Shown here one piece after another: positions 37,173-45,941 of a DNA stretch of 64,000 nucleotides. How positions within the stretch are numbered: the stretch's first letter is position 1; every line of letters begins with the position of its first letter. The notes under the pieces were generated by a model. It saw only the letters and a list, made by a program, of their open reading frames with translations, searched no databases and was not told where the DNA came from. The position numbers were made by a program, and so were the translations under genes. The DNA is from an unicellular cyanobacterium SU2 (GTDB taxonomy: Bacteria; Cyanobacteriota; Cyanobacteriia; Cyanobacteriales; Microcystaceae), in NCBI GenBank assembly GCA_002110465.1, contig NEED01000023.1:395297-459296 (forward strand), written 5' to 3'.

Positions 37173-38591
37173 TTAAAATTGATAACTAATTCCTGTGGTG
37201 AAAAATACCTCAAGCTTCGGATTATCGGTAATAATCCTTTGGTTTCTATAGCGAAGCCATAAAGTGTTATTTAATGACCATCTATCATTGAGGGGAAAAG
37301 AAAATTTATTTCGAGAAGTCAACGTATAATTATCTGTATCGTTCAGGGTAGTAACAACGGCAAAAATTGTATCCACTTTCCCCTTACCTACAGCAAATCC
37401 TTTTCCATAAATATTAAAAAATAAAGCCGGGTCAACTTCATCACGACGTTTTTCAAAATTAATATAATCATATTCATAGTGAGGACCTACTCCTAATTGT
37501 AAATCCAAAAATTCTTGAGGTGAATCTCCTCTCCATACATTCAAGCCACCTCCTAGGGCTAAACTTCCTAGAAAACTGAGATCTTCATCATCATTTTCTG
37601 AAGCAAATATAGATTGATTACCCGCCATGAAAATAGTTGTAAAATAATTCCATTGGGAAGAAAAATGATGGCGATAAACTCCTAACAGTAATCCTCCTGG
37701 TTTATAGTTATTAACTAAACGACTGCTATCAAAATCAGTATATAAACTAGCACTTAAATCAATATCATCTCTTGACCATTGCTGGTTTAAACTTAAATTA
37801 ATGCCAGCAAACCCAGTAGTATCTCGGAAAGAACTGACGGAACCATTAAAGCCGAAACTTCTCACTAAAGGAGTTGCTTGAAATGGAAAATCTGCGACAG
37901 GGGCGTTTGCTTCTTCCCTTAACCTTTGACTTTGGGTTAGTAGGGTATCAAATTGTTTTTCTTCCCCTATTGCTATGTAATTCAGAGAAAGTTTCATCAA
38001 TAATTGAGACTTCAGCAATTTATCTTCAACAGTATTCGCTAATTCTACGCTTTCCTCTAGAATTTGATTGGCTTTAGATGACTGATCAATTTCCCGATAC
38101 TGTTTAGCAATGGTTATCATTAAGATAACTTTTTCATCGAGGTTATCTACGAGTCTAGCTGCTTGCAAAGACTGATTAAGCAATTGTTTCGTTTTTTCTA
38201 CATTTCCAAAATTGGCATAATTAATTGCTAAATCAATTAATAAATTTGCTTTTATTTTTTGATTGGTAATTTCCTGAATAGTTTCTAATGTTTGAGAAAA
38301 GCTTTGATTTAAGTCGATATTTTGAGACGCAATAAAACGATGACCAGAATCTCGAAAAATTTTTGAAGAGATTTGATTGATTTTTTGGGGGCGTTTCTTA
38401 TGTTTTTCGGAGATTTTGTTTTGAAAGAGACTAATTTCTTGAGTAAAATTTTTATTATTTGATGGTTTGCGAAAATAATGCGATGTTAACTCTAAATTAC
38501 TGTTCTCAGCTTTGACTGTCTGATTGAATTTTCCTGTAACCAATATGGTTGAAATAAATCCGAGACACAATAATGGAGAGATTAACCGCAT
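37173..38591 (-). CDS. outer-membrane DUF481 beta-barrel protein with TPR-like N-terminal region
   Basis: From the preferred start (ATG 38591, MRLISPLLCLGFISTILVTG) the protein has about 472 residues: a signal peptide, a low-complexity linker, a TPR-like helical region (about residues 110-225; LINYANFGN-type and AKQYREIDQSSKANQILEES repeats), and a C-terminal beta-rich domain of about 230 residues ending in FFTTGISYQF with a terminal Phe, as in outer-membrane barrels. DUF481 barrels are salt-induced in other bacteria. A longer frame opens at 38666 but would bury the signal peptide. The combination of a TPR region with DUF481 is unusual. Confidence 0.68.
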   Translation of the reverse strand: MRLISPLLCLGFISTILVTGKFNQTVKAENSNLELTSHYFRKPSNNKNFTQEISLFQNKISEKHKKRPQKINQISSKIFRDSGHRFIASQNIDLNQSFSQTLETIQEITNQKIKANLLIDLAINYANFGNVEKTKQLLNQSLQAARLVDNLDEKVILMITIAKQYREIDQSSKANQILEESVELANTVEDKLLKSQLLMKLSLNYIAIGEEKQFDTLLTQSQRLREEANAPVADFPFQATPLVRSFGFNGSVSSFRDTTGFAGINLSLNQQWSRDDIDLSASLYTDFDSSRLVNNYKPGGLLLGVYRHHFSSQWNYFTTIFMAGNQSIFASENDDEDLSFLGSLALGGGLNVWRGDSPQEFLDLQLGVGPHYEYDYINFEKRRDEVDPALFFNIYGKGFAVGKGKVDTIFAVVTTLNDTDNYTLTSRNKFSFPLNDRWSLNNTLWLRYRNQRIITDNPKLEVFFTTGISYQF

Positions 38592-38821
38592 TACGAATAA
38601 AAAAGATAGAGACAAGATTTCAGTACAAACAGTAACAAAAAAATATTTTTTTAACAAGTTAGCCAAATCCGTTAGTTTAATGTCGGATTCATACTTAAGA
38701 AATCAAAGCCAATTTTGAAGAGAATGAGCATCTCTTGACAACTCCTACAATTTGCCTTGACAGATGGCTGTGAAAAGTGTTGTTATTGGCATAGACCCCT
38801 CCCTTGTCGTAGGTATTAGAA

Positions 38822-39256
38822 ATGCGAGAACTAGATCGCGAAAAAACCAACAAACTCCTAAATTTAATTATGGAGTATGAACTAGCCGGAGTTGTCCGCT
38901 ACACCCACTACAGTTTAATGGTCACAGGACCTCATCGCATTCCTATTGTGCAGTTTTTCCAACAACAGGCTACGGAATCTCTTGTTCATGCTCAACAGGT
39001 CGGAGAAATTTTAACTGGCTTAGAAGGTCATCCGAGTCTATCAATTGCTCCCATGGAAGAAACGAATGAGCATAGCTTGCACGCAATTTTGATGGAAAGT
39101 CTTAACCATGAAGCGAAAGCCTTAGATTTGTATAAGGAATTGTTAGAAGTGGTAGAGAATGCAAGTATCTATATCGAAGAGTTTGCTCGCGGAATGATTG
39201 GACAAGAAGAAGTTCACAATATTGAACTCAAGAAAATGTTACGGGATTACGTCTAG
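38822..39256 (+). CDS. ferritin-like (bacterioferritin-type) protein
   Basis: A 144-residue four-helix-bundle protein. Candidate di-iron ligands fall in EYELAGVVRYTHYS (helix 1), TESLVHAQQVGE (helix 2), LNHEAKALDLYKELLE (helix 3) and GMIGQEEVHNIELKKML (helix 4), the usual E, ExxH, E, ExxH pattern. It lacks the obvious haem-ligand methionine region of typical bacterioferritin and is slightly shorter than the usual 155-160 residues. An iron permease gene follows 196 bp downstream after a probable terminator, giving the locus an iron theme. A Dps-like role is an alternative. Confidence 0.72.
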   Translation: MRELDREKTNKLLNLIMEYELAGVVRYTHYSLMVTGPHRIPIVQFFQQQATESLVHAQQVGEILTGLEGHPSLSIAPMEETNEHSLHAILMESLNHEAKALDLYKELLEVVENASIYIEEFARGMIGQEEVHNIELKKMLRDYV

Positions 39257-39289
39257 TTCCCAATCTAAGCTTAATAGCAGAAATTATTA

Positions 39290-39320
39290 AGGGGCTTAAT
39301 TGAATTAGGCCTCTTTCTTC
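39290..39320 (+). terminator. probable terminator after the ferritin-like gene
   Basis: AGGGGCTTAATT pairs with AATTAGGCCTCT (two G-U pairs) and is followed by a T-rich TTTCTTC tail, 33 bp after the stop. The loop is tight, so the top of the stem probably opens. Confidence 0.5.
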
Positions 39321-39452
39321 ATTCCCTAATAAAAATGTTATAATAAGTGTTAAACCGAAGTCATAGTTTATGAGCTAGTTATGGAGTAATAAAATTTCTA
39401 TTGCTTTAAGGCTCAAAGATACAATAAATGTAATCATTAGTAACTAAGAATT

Positions 39453-40400
39453 ATGGACTTAAGTGCTGCATTACCAACCTTTGTGGTAACGTTGAGAGAA
39501 GGCTTTGAAGCTGCTTTAATTGTTGGAATTGTTTTAGTTTGTTTGAAAAAAGTAGGACAAACGCAACTGAACCGTTGGGTCTATCAAGGAATTGCAGGAG
39601 GTATTGTTGCGAGTGTAATGGTGGGATTTCTTTTAGGAGGAATTCTCCAAGGAATCGACTCTTATCAAAGTCCTTATACCCCCGTTATTAAACAACTATT
39701 AGCCAGTTTATTTGGGTTAGTAGCCATTGGAATGTTAAGCTGGATGTTGATTTGGATGACGCAACAGGGAAAGTCAATTAAAACAGAAGTTGAAGGGGAA
39801 ATTAAAGCCGCATTAATCGAGAAAACAGGCGCAGCAAAAGGTGTTTTTATTTTAGTTTTTATTGCTGTGTTGAGGGAAGGCTTTGAAACCGTCTTATTTA
39901 TTATCGCTAAATTTCAAGAAGGATGGAAAATTCCCAGTGTGGGAGCGATCGTGGGGTTAGTAACCGCTAGTTTTCTGGGATTTTTATTGTTTAAATTAGG
40001 GGTTAAAATTAATATCCGCCTGTTTTTTCAAGTGATGGGAATCTTCTTATTATTAATTGTGGGCGGTCTCGTTATTGGCCTTTTAAAACATACCGATAGC
40101 GCGGTTTATTTACTCTCCCAACTTGATCCTCGCTTTGCGAATTGGTGTATCTCTCCAGAAGATTCTTGTCTGTTGGGTTCTGTGGTTTGGGATGGGTCAG
40201 CGATTTTGAGCGATCGCCAATTTCCGGGGGTCGTTCTTAAAGCAATGTTTGGCTATAGACAAACGCTTTATTTAGGACAAATTATTGCTTATTTCTTGTT
40301 TTTAATCAGTGTGGGAGGTATTTATTTCAGAAGCTTATCCGACCAACCACAAAATAAAGTGATTCCTCAGAAATCTTTAGAAAAAGCCCAAGAATCTTAG
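39453..40400 (+). CDS. FTR1 family iron permease
   Basis: A 315-residue protein with seven predicted helices and the duplicated FTR1 iron-binding motif: REGFE at residues 15-19 (TLREGFEAALIVG) and REGFE at 141-145 (VLREGFETVLFI). FTR1/EfeU proteins import ferric iron together with an oxidase or periplasmic partners. No EfeO, EfeB or multicopper oxidase gene is in the window. The protein carries an extended loop near residues 225-250 with two cysteines (WCISPEDSCLLG). A transposase relic begins just 19 bp after the stop. Confidence 0.85.
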   Translation: MDLSAALPTFVVTLREGFEAALIVGIVLVCLKKVGQTQLNRWVYQGIAGGIVASVMVGFLLGGILQGIDSYQSPYTPVIKQLLASLFGLVAIGMLSWMLIWMTQQGKSIKTEVEGEIKAALIEKTGAAKGVFILVFIAVLREGFETVLFIIAKFQEGWKIPSVGAIVGLVTASFLGFLLFKLGVKINIRLFFQVMGIFLLLIVGGLVIGLLKHTDSAVYLLSQLDPRFANWCISPEDSCLLGSVVWDGSAILSDRQFPGVVLKAMFGYRQTLYLGQIIAYFLFLISVGGIYFRSLSDQPQNKVIPQKSLEKAQES

Positions 40401-40418
40401 GTAAGTCGATAAAGAAAA

Positions 40419-40505
40419 ATATCCTCGAATGCGTTGAGCAAACTCGACGGCTGATTCTGTTAAATCTGAAATATAATAACAAGTCTCTTTTTGTGTTTTA
40501 TAGAA
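40419..40505 (-). pseudogene. ISAs1-type transposase relic
   Basis: About 29 codons on the minus strand read FYKTQKETCYYISDLTESAV followed by EFAQRIRGY, the conserved region of ISAs1/H-repeat transposases just before the WGxEN catalytic motif. Homology stops there (the frame continues FSLSTYL), and the region above 40505 is AT-rich and unrelated. No terminal inverted repeats were found. The rest of the 370-bp spacer 40401-40770 holds no gene. Confidence 0.6.
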
Positions 40506-40770
40506 CCCTGCCAAAATACTTATAATTATGTACTTTTTATTTGTTATACTTTGTGTCTCTAATCCAATATACGGGTTGATTTTCAATTAAAGATTTTAAA
40601 AATAAAAAAACTATAAAACAACAGTGAAATTTTTACTCAGGGAATATTTGTCAAACTAACTGGTCTTATAGTTCCGTATTTATCCAATATACGACAGAAA
40701 ACCCTTAAAGAAACTTTTTATGGGTCAAAAATGGATTACACTTAGAGTAGTTTCTTTACTCAAGCGATAC

Positions 40771-41790
40771 TTACCGTAAATATTCGAGAATTCCATTAGC
40801 GATCGCTTCTGCTAATTGTTGACGATAACTCGGATTAGATAAATTACGATTATCAATACTTCCAGTAACAAAACCCACTTCAATTAAAGCGGCTGGCATG
40901 GAAGTTTTTCGTAATACATAAAATCGTCCCCGTTTAACCCCACGGTTATCAACAACTCTGACTTTTCTTAAAATATTACGATGAATACTTAAAGCTAAAC
41001 GATACCCCGAAGAATAATAATAACTTTCCATCCCATTGACCTGAGAATTATTGCCTCCCACCGCATTCGCATGGATGCTGACAAACACATTCCCATTAGC
41101 CTGTTCTGCCTTTTGAACCCGTCCTCTGAGGGAAACCGAAGAATCCCCCGAACGAGTCATAACCACTCTCATACCGCGTTTTCGCAGGATTTCAGCGACT
41201 TCTAGAGAAATAGGTAAAACAACTCGCTTTTCTTGTAACCCTCCAATGCCGATCGCCCCTGGATCTCGTCCTCCATGGCCAGGATCAATGACAACGGTAT
41301 AACCTGATGATCGCCCATAGGTGGTCGGGTAGGGTTTTGGAGAGGGAACCGCGATCGCTACCGGTTCTTCTTCTACGGGGAGGGAATAAACATGATGGGG
41401 TTGAAAGTCTGATAATTGGACAAACCAACGGTTAGGGGCTAAGCTACGAACTTTAACTTCCCAAGGACGCATCGAATAGGGTGTTCCTAATTCTACGACA
41501 ATTCGAGTTGTATAGGGGCTAAACTGTCCAACCCGAACCTGATTAACATAACGGCTAATATTTCCCTGACGAACACTAGGTTTCCCCAATTTTACCCCTG
41601 GTAAATCGATAATAAGACGGGTTGGGTTAGCGATCATTTGGGCTTTGGGACGAACATCTCCATTGGTGACAATTTCAACCCGATTTTGTCGAACATCAAA
41701 ATCCCAATATTCTAAACTATTAGCATTAGCAGAAACACACACGGTTTGAGACGCGACTATTCCCCAGACCATTCCTTGGAGTTGCTTCAT
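40771..41790 (-). CDS. amiC: N-acetylmuramoyl-L-alanine amidase with AMIN domain
   Basis: A 339-residue secreted cell-wall hydrolase. A short signal peptide (to about residue 24) precedes an AMIN domain (about 28-125, DLPGVKLGKPSVRQGNISRY type) that targets septal peptidoglycan, a proline-rich linker (about 135-160) and an Amidase_3 domain. Zinc and catalytic residues are all present: His172 (DPGHGG), Glu187 (LQEKRV), His240 (SIHANA) and Glu304 (IEVGF). AmiC-type enzymes split daughter cells and, in filamentous cyanobacteria, make septal nanopores. It has a single AMIN domain, whereas some relatives carry two. Confidence 0.9.
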   Translation of the reverse strand: MKQLQGMVWGIVASQTVCVSANANSLEYWDFDVRQNRVEIVTNGDVRPKAQMIANPTRLIIDLPGVKLGKPSVRQGNISRYVNQVRVGQFSPYTTRIVVELGTPYSMRPWEVKVRSLAPNRWFVQLSDFQPHHVYSLPVEEEPVAIAVPSPKPYPTTYGRSSGYTVVIDPGHGGRDPGAIGIGGLQEKRVVLPISLEVAEILRKRGMRVVMTRSGDSSVSLRGRVQKAEQANGNVFVSIHANAVGGNNSQVNGMESYYYSSGYRLALSIHRNILRKVRVVDNRGVKRGRFYVLRKTSMPAALIEVGFVTGSIDNRNLSNPSYRQQLAEAIANGILEYLR

Positions 41791-41864
41791 CTAATTCATC
41801 CTCACACCAATATTAAGATTTAATCAATAATAATATGACAGCTTACACTATACTCCTCATCCTG

Positions 41865-41926
41865 AAGGTAGGTTGTAGTGAGTTTATTAGGGCTAAAGCC
41901 CCTACTACGAACTTTGATATTTTACC
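41865..41926. repeat. MITE-like intergenic repeat copy, partial
   Basis: It contains the family core GGTTGTAGTGAG followed by GGGCTAAAGCCCCTACTACG and AACTTTGATATTTTACC. Terminal inverted repeats are reduced. It ends 2 bp before the stop of the acetyltransferase gene. Confidence 0.5.
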
Positions 41927-41927
41927 T

Positions 41928-42425
41928 TTAATGATGTTTACTTATCATTAAGGATTTACGATAAGCGCGATCGCATCTTTTTGTTTCTACTTCTATGACA
42001 GCTTGATAGCCATAATTTTCGTACAAGTTAACGGCTTGTTTTAAAACACTAGCTGTCTCGATAAAAATTTCTTTAAATCCTCTATTTTTAATCGTTGTTT
42101 CTAATTCTTTTAATAAAAATTTTCCTAATCCTTGTCCTCGTCCTTGAGGTAATAAATACATTTTGCGAATTTCTACTGTCTTAGAATGATTTGGACGAGG
42201 ATAATAAGAGGCTGTTCCAATAATTTTATTTTCATACTCCACCACCCAAAATTCTCCCCCAACAGCAGTATAAAATCGTTCTATTTCTAAGACATCTTTG
42301 TCAGCTTCTTGGGGTTGCCATGGTAAGTTATATTCTTTTAATACCGTTTCAATTACTTTCGCTGCTGCTAGGCGATCGCTGTCTTGCCAATCTCTGATTA
42401 AATAGTCTTTATAGTAGGTTCTCAC
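41928..42425 (-). CDS. GNAT family acetyltransferase
   Basis: A 165-residue N-acetyltransferase. The acetyl-CoA pyrophosphate loop is PQGRGQGLGKFLL, followed by the helix LLKELETTIKN and the beta-5 strand FKEIFIETA, and the C-terminal YENYGYQAV motif. The substrate cannot be assigned. It sits 15 bp downstream of miaE on the same strand, so the two genes are probably co-transcribed. Confidence 0.82.
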   Translation of the reverse strand: MRTYYKDYLIRDWQDSDRLAAAKVIETVLKEYNLPWQPQEADKDVLEIERFYTAVGGEFWVVEYENKIIGTASYYPRPNHSKTVEIRKMYLLPQGRGQGLGKFLLKELETTIKNRGFKEIFIETASVLKQAVNLYENYGYQAVIEVETKRCDRAYRKSLMISKHH

Positions 42426-42440
42426 GGAAGTTATCTTAAC

Positions 42441-43037
42441 TCAACTATGAATTCTCGGTTTAGGGTATAAAGTAGATAAAATATCGCTTTCCACTTGGGA
42501 TAATTCCTCAAGTCTTTGTTGGACTAAAGTTCTTTCAAAGTAAGTATCGGCTAATGTCCAGTACAACCCATAATGTCTGGCTTCTGATGCCATTAAACTG
42601 CGGTAAAATTTCCCTAATTCTTGATCCCGACAGTGAGTCCCTAGTAACCCCAATCTTTCATGAGATCTGGCTTCAATCAATGCTGATACTAATAATGAAT
42701 CTAATAAACGATCGGGTTCTTGAGGTCTGATTTGTGAGTTTAATTTTTTACCATAGGGAGGAGGAGAAAGGGACGTTAAAGGGATATTTTTCTTGTCTAA
42801 CCATTGATTAACTTGTTCAAAATGTTCTAATTCTTCTTGAGCGATCGCTGTTAATTTCCGCACTAATAAAGCACTCGATGGATAGCGAAACATTAGATTT
42901 AAAGCTACCCCTGCGGCTTTTCTTTCACACTGGGAATGATCAAGTAAAATAGTCTCTATATTTCCGATTGCTTGTTCAATCCAATCTTGTTGAGTTGGCG
43001 TTTTAAGAATATTAATCGTAGCCGTTTTAGTAGACAC
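42441..43037 (-). CDS. miaE: tRNA-(ms2io6A37) hydroxylase
   Basis: A 198-residue ferritin-fold di-iron monooxygenase that hydroxylates the isopentenyl group of ms2i6A37 in tRNA. Iron-ligand segments are visible as DHSQCERKAAGVAL, AQEELEHFEQV, LIEARSHERLGLL and MASEARHYGLYW, matching the duplicated ExxH pattern of MiaE. Length is normal. The GNAT gene follows in the same operon. Confidence 0.87.
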   Translation of the reverse strand: MSTKTATINILKTPTQQDWIEQAIGNIETILLDHSQCERKAAGVALNLMFRYPSSALLVRKLTAIAQEELEHFEQVNQWLDKKNIPLTSLSPPPYGKKLNSQIRPQEPDRLLDSLLVSALIEARSHERLGLLGTHCRDQELGKFYRSLMASEARHYGLYWTLADTYFERTLVQQRLEELSQVESDILSTLYPKPRIHS

Positions 43038-43178
43038 TTGATAATTAATCCTAATTAAATCATCCCGATTATTCAGTTACTCTTTAAATCTTAACACATA
43101 AGACTAAATAAAAAAATAAATTAAGATCTATCTTGTTGCTTTAAGTTGAGTGATTTTGGTTTAAATTGATAACGATTA

Positions 43179-43272
43179 ACTAAGTAGGTAAGTACAATTA
43201 ATTGTATGTTTGTAGTGAGTCATGATCGGACTGATGTGATAGGACTAAAGTCCTTACTACGAACTTTGAAAA
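43179..43272. repeat. MITE-like intergenic repeat copy
   Basis: The left end TAACTAAGTAGGTAAGTACA carries the family terminus. The core GACTAAAGTCCTTACTACGA with a flanking TTTGTAGTGAGT forms the usual palindrome. The right end is degenerate. It occupies most of the 397-bp spacer 43038-43434, where I see no gene. Confidence 0.55.
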
Positions 43273-43434
43273 ATGCACAAAAAATACACAAATAATTTTG
43301 CCTTGGTACTGATTAATTTTTGATGATATTTAATTCTAAAACCAAGGTAAAGAACTCCCACCACAGCATCAGCTTGATGGCAGGAGTATCAATCAAATCA
43401 ATTAAGCGATCGCTAAACAATATTCACACAATCA

Positions 43435-43827
43435 TTAAAATTCAATTAAAGGAATCCGTTGTGCTGGACGTTCCCCATCCCCTAAATTCGGATCATAGTC
43501 TTCTAGGGTGATATTTAACCGATCTGTGTTAGCTTTATAGGCATTTCGATCAACTTGATAGCCAGGGATTTCCTCTGTGGTTTCTTCTGTGGTTTCCTCT
43601 GTCGCAGCATATTCGCCGCCAACACCTCCTAACCATTCTTCTCTAGTTTGAGATTGGATTCCGTTTAAATCTTGAACGGTTCCGGTATGAATTTCGAGGG
43701 GTTTTGGATCAGTAATGATCTCTTCTTGAGCAAGTGCAGACATAGAATTGGTCATTGTCCCCATTGCTAAGATAAATCCCCCTAGGCAAATTTTAATTGA
43801 GTGAGTTAAACTATTACAAAGACCCAT
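43435..43827 (-). CDS. hypothetical secreted protein with Thr-Glu repeat
   Basis: A 130-residue protein with a signal peptide (about residues 1-33, ending NSMSALAQ). The mature part is acidic and carries an ATEETTEETTEEIPG run built from a tandem DNA repeat at about 43570-43605. No family is recognised, and no cysteine or catalytic motif is seen in the mature part. Its leader (43828-43960) has no gene. Confidence 0.55.
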   Translation of the reverse strand: MGLCNSLTHSIKICLGGFILAMGTMTNSMSALAQEEIITDPKPLEIHTGTVQDLNGIQSQTREEWLGGVGGEYAATEETTEETTEEIPGYQVDRNAYKANTDRLNITLEDYDPNLGDGERPAQRIPLIEF

Positions 43828-44181
43828 GATTTTTACCTAAAATTTCAATAAAATATCTTTTAGCGACTTTCTCGCCCAACTCCTCAAGACAACTCTCTTA
43901 AACACCACACTCAAATCATCTCTTCAAGATAGAAAGGCAGCCTTTGGGTTCTCTTACCTCCACTTGAAGTGTAAGAAAAAAAGGGTTGCCAATATCTTTA
44001 AATCACTTTCATTATCCTTAAAAATACAATCAATAGCCATTAAAAGAAACAAAAATTTTCTGTTTTGCCTTTTAAGTCAGACTTTGATCACTGAAAAGAC
44101 AGGTCTAGGGGAGTGATATTGGTTAGTGTCCCCTACACCCTATCTTGATGAAAACTTCTGTTAATCCAACCAAAAATCAGA
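43828..44181. other. 354-bp spacer with no recognised feature
   Basis: This region lies upstream of the minus-strand gene at 43435-43827 and downstream of the minus-strand gene at 44182-44505. It contains no ORF I can support. A structured leader is possible (several short complementary segments) but matches no riboswitch I know. Confidence 0.4.
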
Positions 44182-44505
44182 TTAACTGGTCGCTTCAGCT
44201 GGCTTTTGACCGGCTGGCTTAACGCTTCTGCGTGAAGAAGACCGAGTGCTTTCGGCTGCTTCTATAGGAGTAAACTCAATATGATTGAGCAAAGTAGTCA
44301 CAAATGCAAAGAGTAAGAAGGGTAAGGATAGCACTAAAACAAGTCCCACCACAGCCAAGGCATAAATTTGACGGGTACTACTCCATAACCCCAAAGCACT
44401 AGCCAATGTTAGAAAAATAACGATTAACCAAACGATAATTTGACCGTAGATATCCCCAAAAGTAAGGGTACAAACCATGCGGTAATTTTGAGCCTCTTTA
44501 TCCAT
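44182..44505 (-). CDS. small membrane protein of cyanobacterial type
   Basis: A 107-residue protein with two helices (about residues 20-41 and 48-73) and a polar C-terminal tail rich in Ser, Arg and Pro (STRSSSRRSVKPAGQKP). The N-terminus reads VCTLTFGDIYGQIIVWLIVI. I cannot name a family or function. The spacer 44506-44866 separates it from the divergent VWA gene; the minus-strand ORF lying there has no recognisable features. Confidence 0.6.
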   Translation of the reverse strand: MDKEAQNYRMVCTLTFGDIYGQIIVWLIVIFLTLASALGLWSSTRQIYALAVVGLVLVLSLPFLLFAFVTTLLNHIEFTPIEAAESTRSSSRRSVKPAGQKPAEATS

Positions 44506-44866
44506 TTTTGAAATCCGGTAACAATCTGCTTCTGATGTTCTACGTTAATGCGAGGATTGGGGCTGAGCTTATATTTAAAGATTTTTATAAAGTCTTGCAA
44601 TATCCCTTTACAATTTTGGGGTTTTATGTGACAAAATCTTAACCAATAACTGGCGATTGAGATTAACCTTCTTTTCAAGAAGAGGCAAGGAAATTTGGTC
44701 ACTGCTCCCTTAATTATTGATATTTTAGTGTTGAAAATCAGAGTTAGTTTTGGTAATCCTCTCAAATCAATTCTGATGAAATTCGGGATTTTTAGGGGAA
44801 ATCCATCAAGGTCGTAATAGGCTATAAAACAAAAGCAATGATCAACCCTAGGAGGTTATTTCCCTT

Positions 44867-45487
44867 ATGCCAGGAGACTCAATTATCGAGAATCGGGACT
44901 ATACCCTGATGATCGACAAAAGTGCCAGTATGGCTACCTCTGATGACCCCAATGGCAAGACTCGTTGGGAAATTGCCCAGGAGTCTACCCACGCCTTGGC
45001 TAAGAAGTGTGAAGAAATTGATCCTGATGGGATCACTGTCTATCTGTTTTCGGGTCGCTTCAGACGATATGACAACGTGACCTCAGATAAAGTCACAAAA
45101 ATTTATGAAGAAAACGAACCAATGGGACAGACAGACTTAGCCACAGTTCTTCAAGATGGCCTTGATAACTATTTTGAGCGTAAAGCGGCTGGAACAGCCC
45201 AACCGAATGGGGAAACCTTTCTCGTCATTACCGATGGGGAACCTACCGATCGCAAAGCAGTCATTCGGGTCATTATTGATGCTTCCCAAAAAATTGAGCG
45301 TGATGAGGAATTGGCTATATCTTTGATTCAAGTTGGTCACGATAAGAAAGCAACGGCATTCTTCAAAGCATTAGATGACGAATTACAAGGAGCAGGGGCT
45401 ACGTTTGATATTGTCGATACAGTGACGGTGGATGATATGAAAGATATGTCCTTAGCTGACGTTCTACTCAATGCCATTATCGATTAG
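44867..45487 (+). CDS. von Willebrand factor A domain protein
   Basis: A 206-residue protein that is almost entirely a VWA domain. The metal-ion-dependent adhesion site is seen as MIDKSASMA (DxSxS), with the threonine in GQTDLATVL and the acidic ITDGEPTD. No signal peptide, so it is cytosolic; VWA proteins usually act as scaffolds for metal- or protein-dependent assembly. A strong TAGGAGGT (44849-44856) precedes the ATG and a strong terminator follows, suggesting a well-expressed single-gene unit. No MoxR ATPase or Ter genes are nearby. Confidence 0.8.
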   Translation: MPGDSIIENRDYTLMIDKSASMATSDDPNGKTRWEIAQESTHALAKKCEEIDPDGITVYLFSGRFRRYDNVTSDKVTKIYEENEPMGQTDLATVLQDGLDNYFERKAAGTAQPNGETFLVITDGEPTDRKAVIRVIIDASQKIERDEELAISLIQVGHDKKATAFFKALDDELQGAGATFDIVDTVTVDDMKDMSLADVLLNAIID

Positions 45488-45510
45488 ATTATTTGAGTTA
45501 ATCATTAAGG

Positions 45511-45552
45511 GTTCATTGTTTATAGGCAATCTATAAATGATGAACTTTTTTT
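45511..45552 (+). terminator. strong rho-independent terminator after the VWA gene
   Basis: A 15-bp stem GTTCATTGTTTATAG / CTATAAATGATGAAC with two mismatches, a 5-nt loop and seven T. It lies 23 bp past the stop. Confidence 0.85.
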
Positions 45553-45644
45553 AATACGCTTGAGTGATGGGAGTATGTCAAAAATTGTCTGTAAGTAACT
45601 TCGATTCAACTCAAAAATTGTTAAGATTCTAATAGCAAGTATTA

Positions 45645-45816
45645 GAGACTGTTTATAAAGTAAATCTTAAGAGAACTGTAGGGTGTATCAAAGTGCAATA
45701 ATACACACAAAAGCGATTCTGGCGCGTTACGGCAGAAAAAAAAGGAGAGAAATTCGCCAAAAAACCGTAGTTGGACTAATGCACCCAACAATCATGTTTT
45801 ATTTAGGAACAGTCTC
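45645..45816. mobile_element. 172-bp MITE, IS5/IS1031-like ends, TTA target duplication
   Basis: The element begins GAGACTGTTTATAAAGTAAA and ends in the near-complement TTTTATTTAGGAACAGTCTC, giving about 20-bp inverted repeats. TTA flanks it on both sides (45642-45644 and 45817-45819), consistent with a TNA target duplication. The interior has GGGTGTAT/ATACAC and GCACCC palindromic pieces but no ORF. It lies between the VWA terminator and the L,D-transpeptidase gene. Confidence 0.72.
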
Positions 45817-45941
45817 TTAGAGATTGAATGTTTAACGATGTTATTCATACCTCAGATAAAATCAAAAAATTATTTAGTGGTAATTGGCAAAAACATCGAA
45901 ACAACTAATAATAAATAACTTAGATTAAGGAGAGCTTCAAG

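Noticed and set aside
43828-43960. Structured leader or riboswitch upstream of the Thr-Glu repeat protein
   Set aside because: Some complementary segments exist, but no known aptamer core was recognised.
44424-44765. Minus-strand ORF of 113 codons upstream of the small membrane protein
   Set aside because: It overlaps a better-supported gene in another frame and shows no family features.
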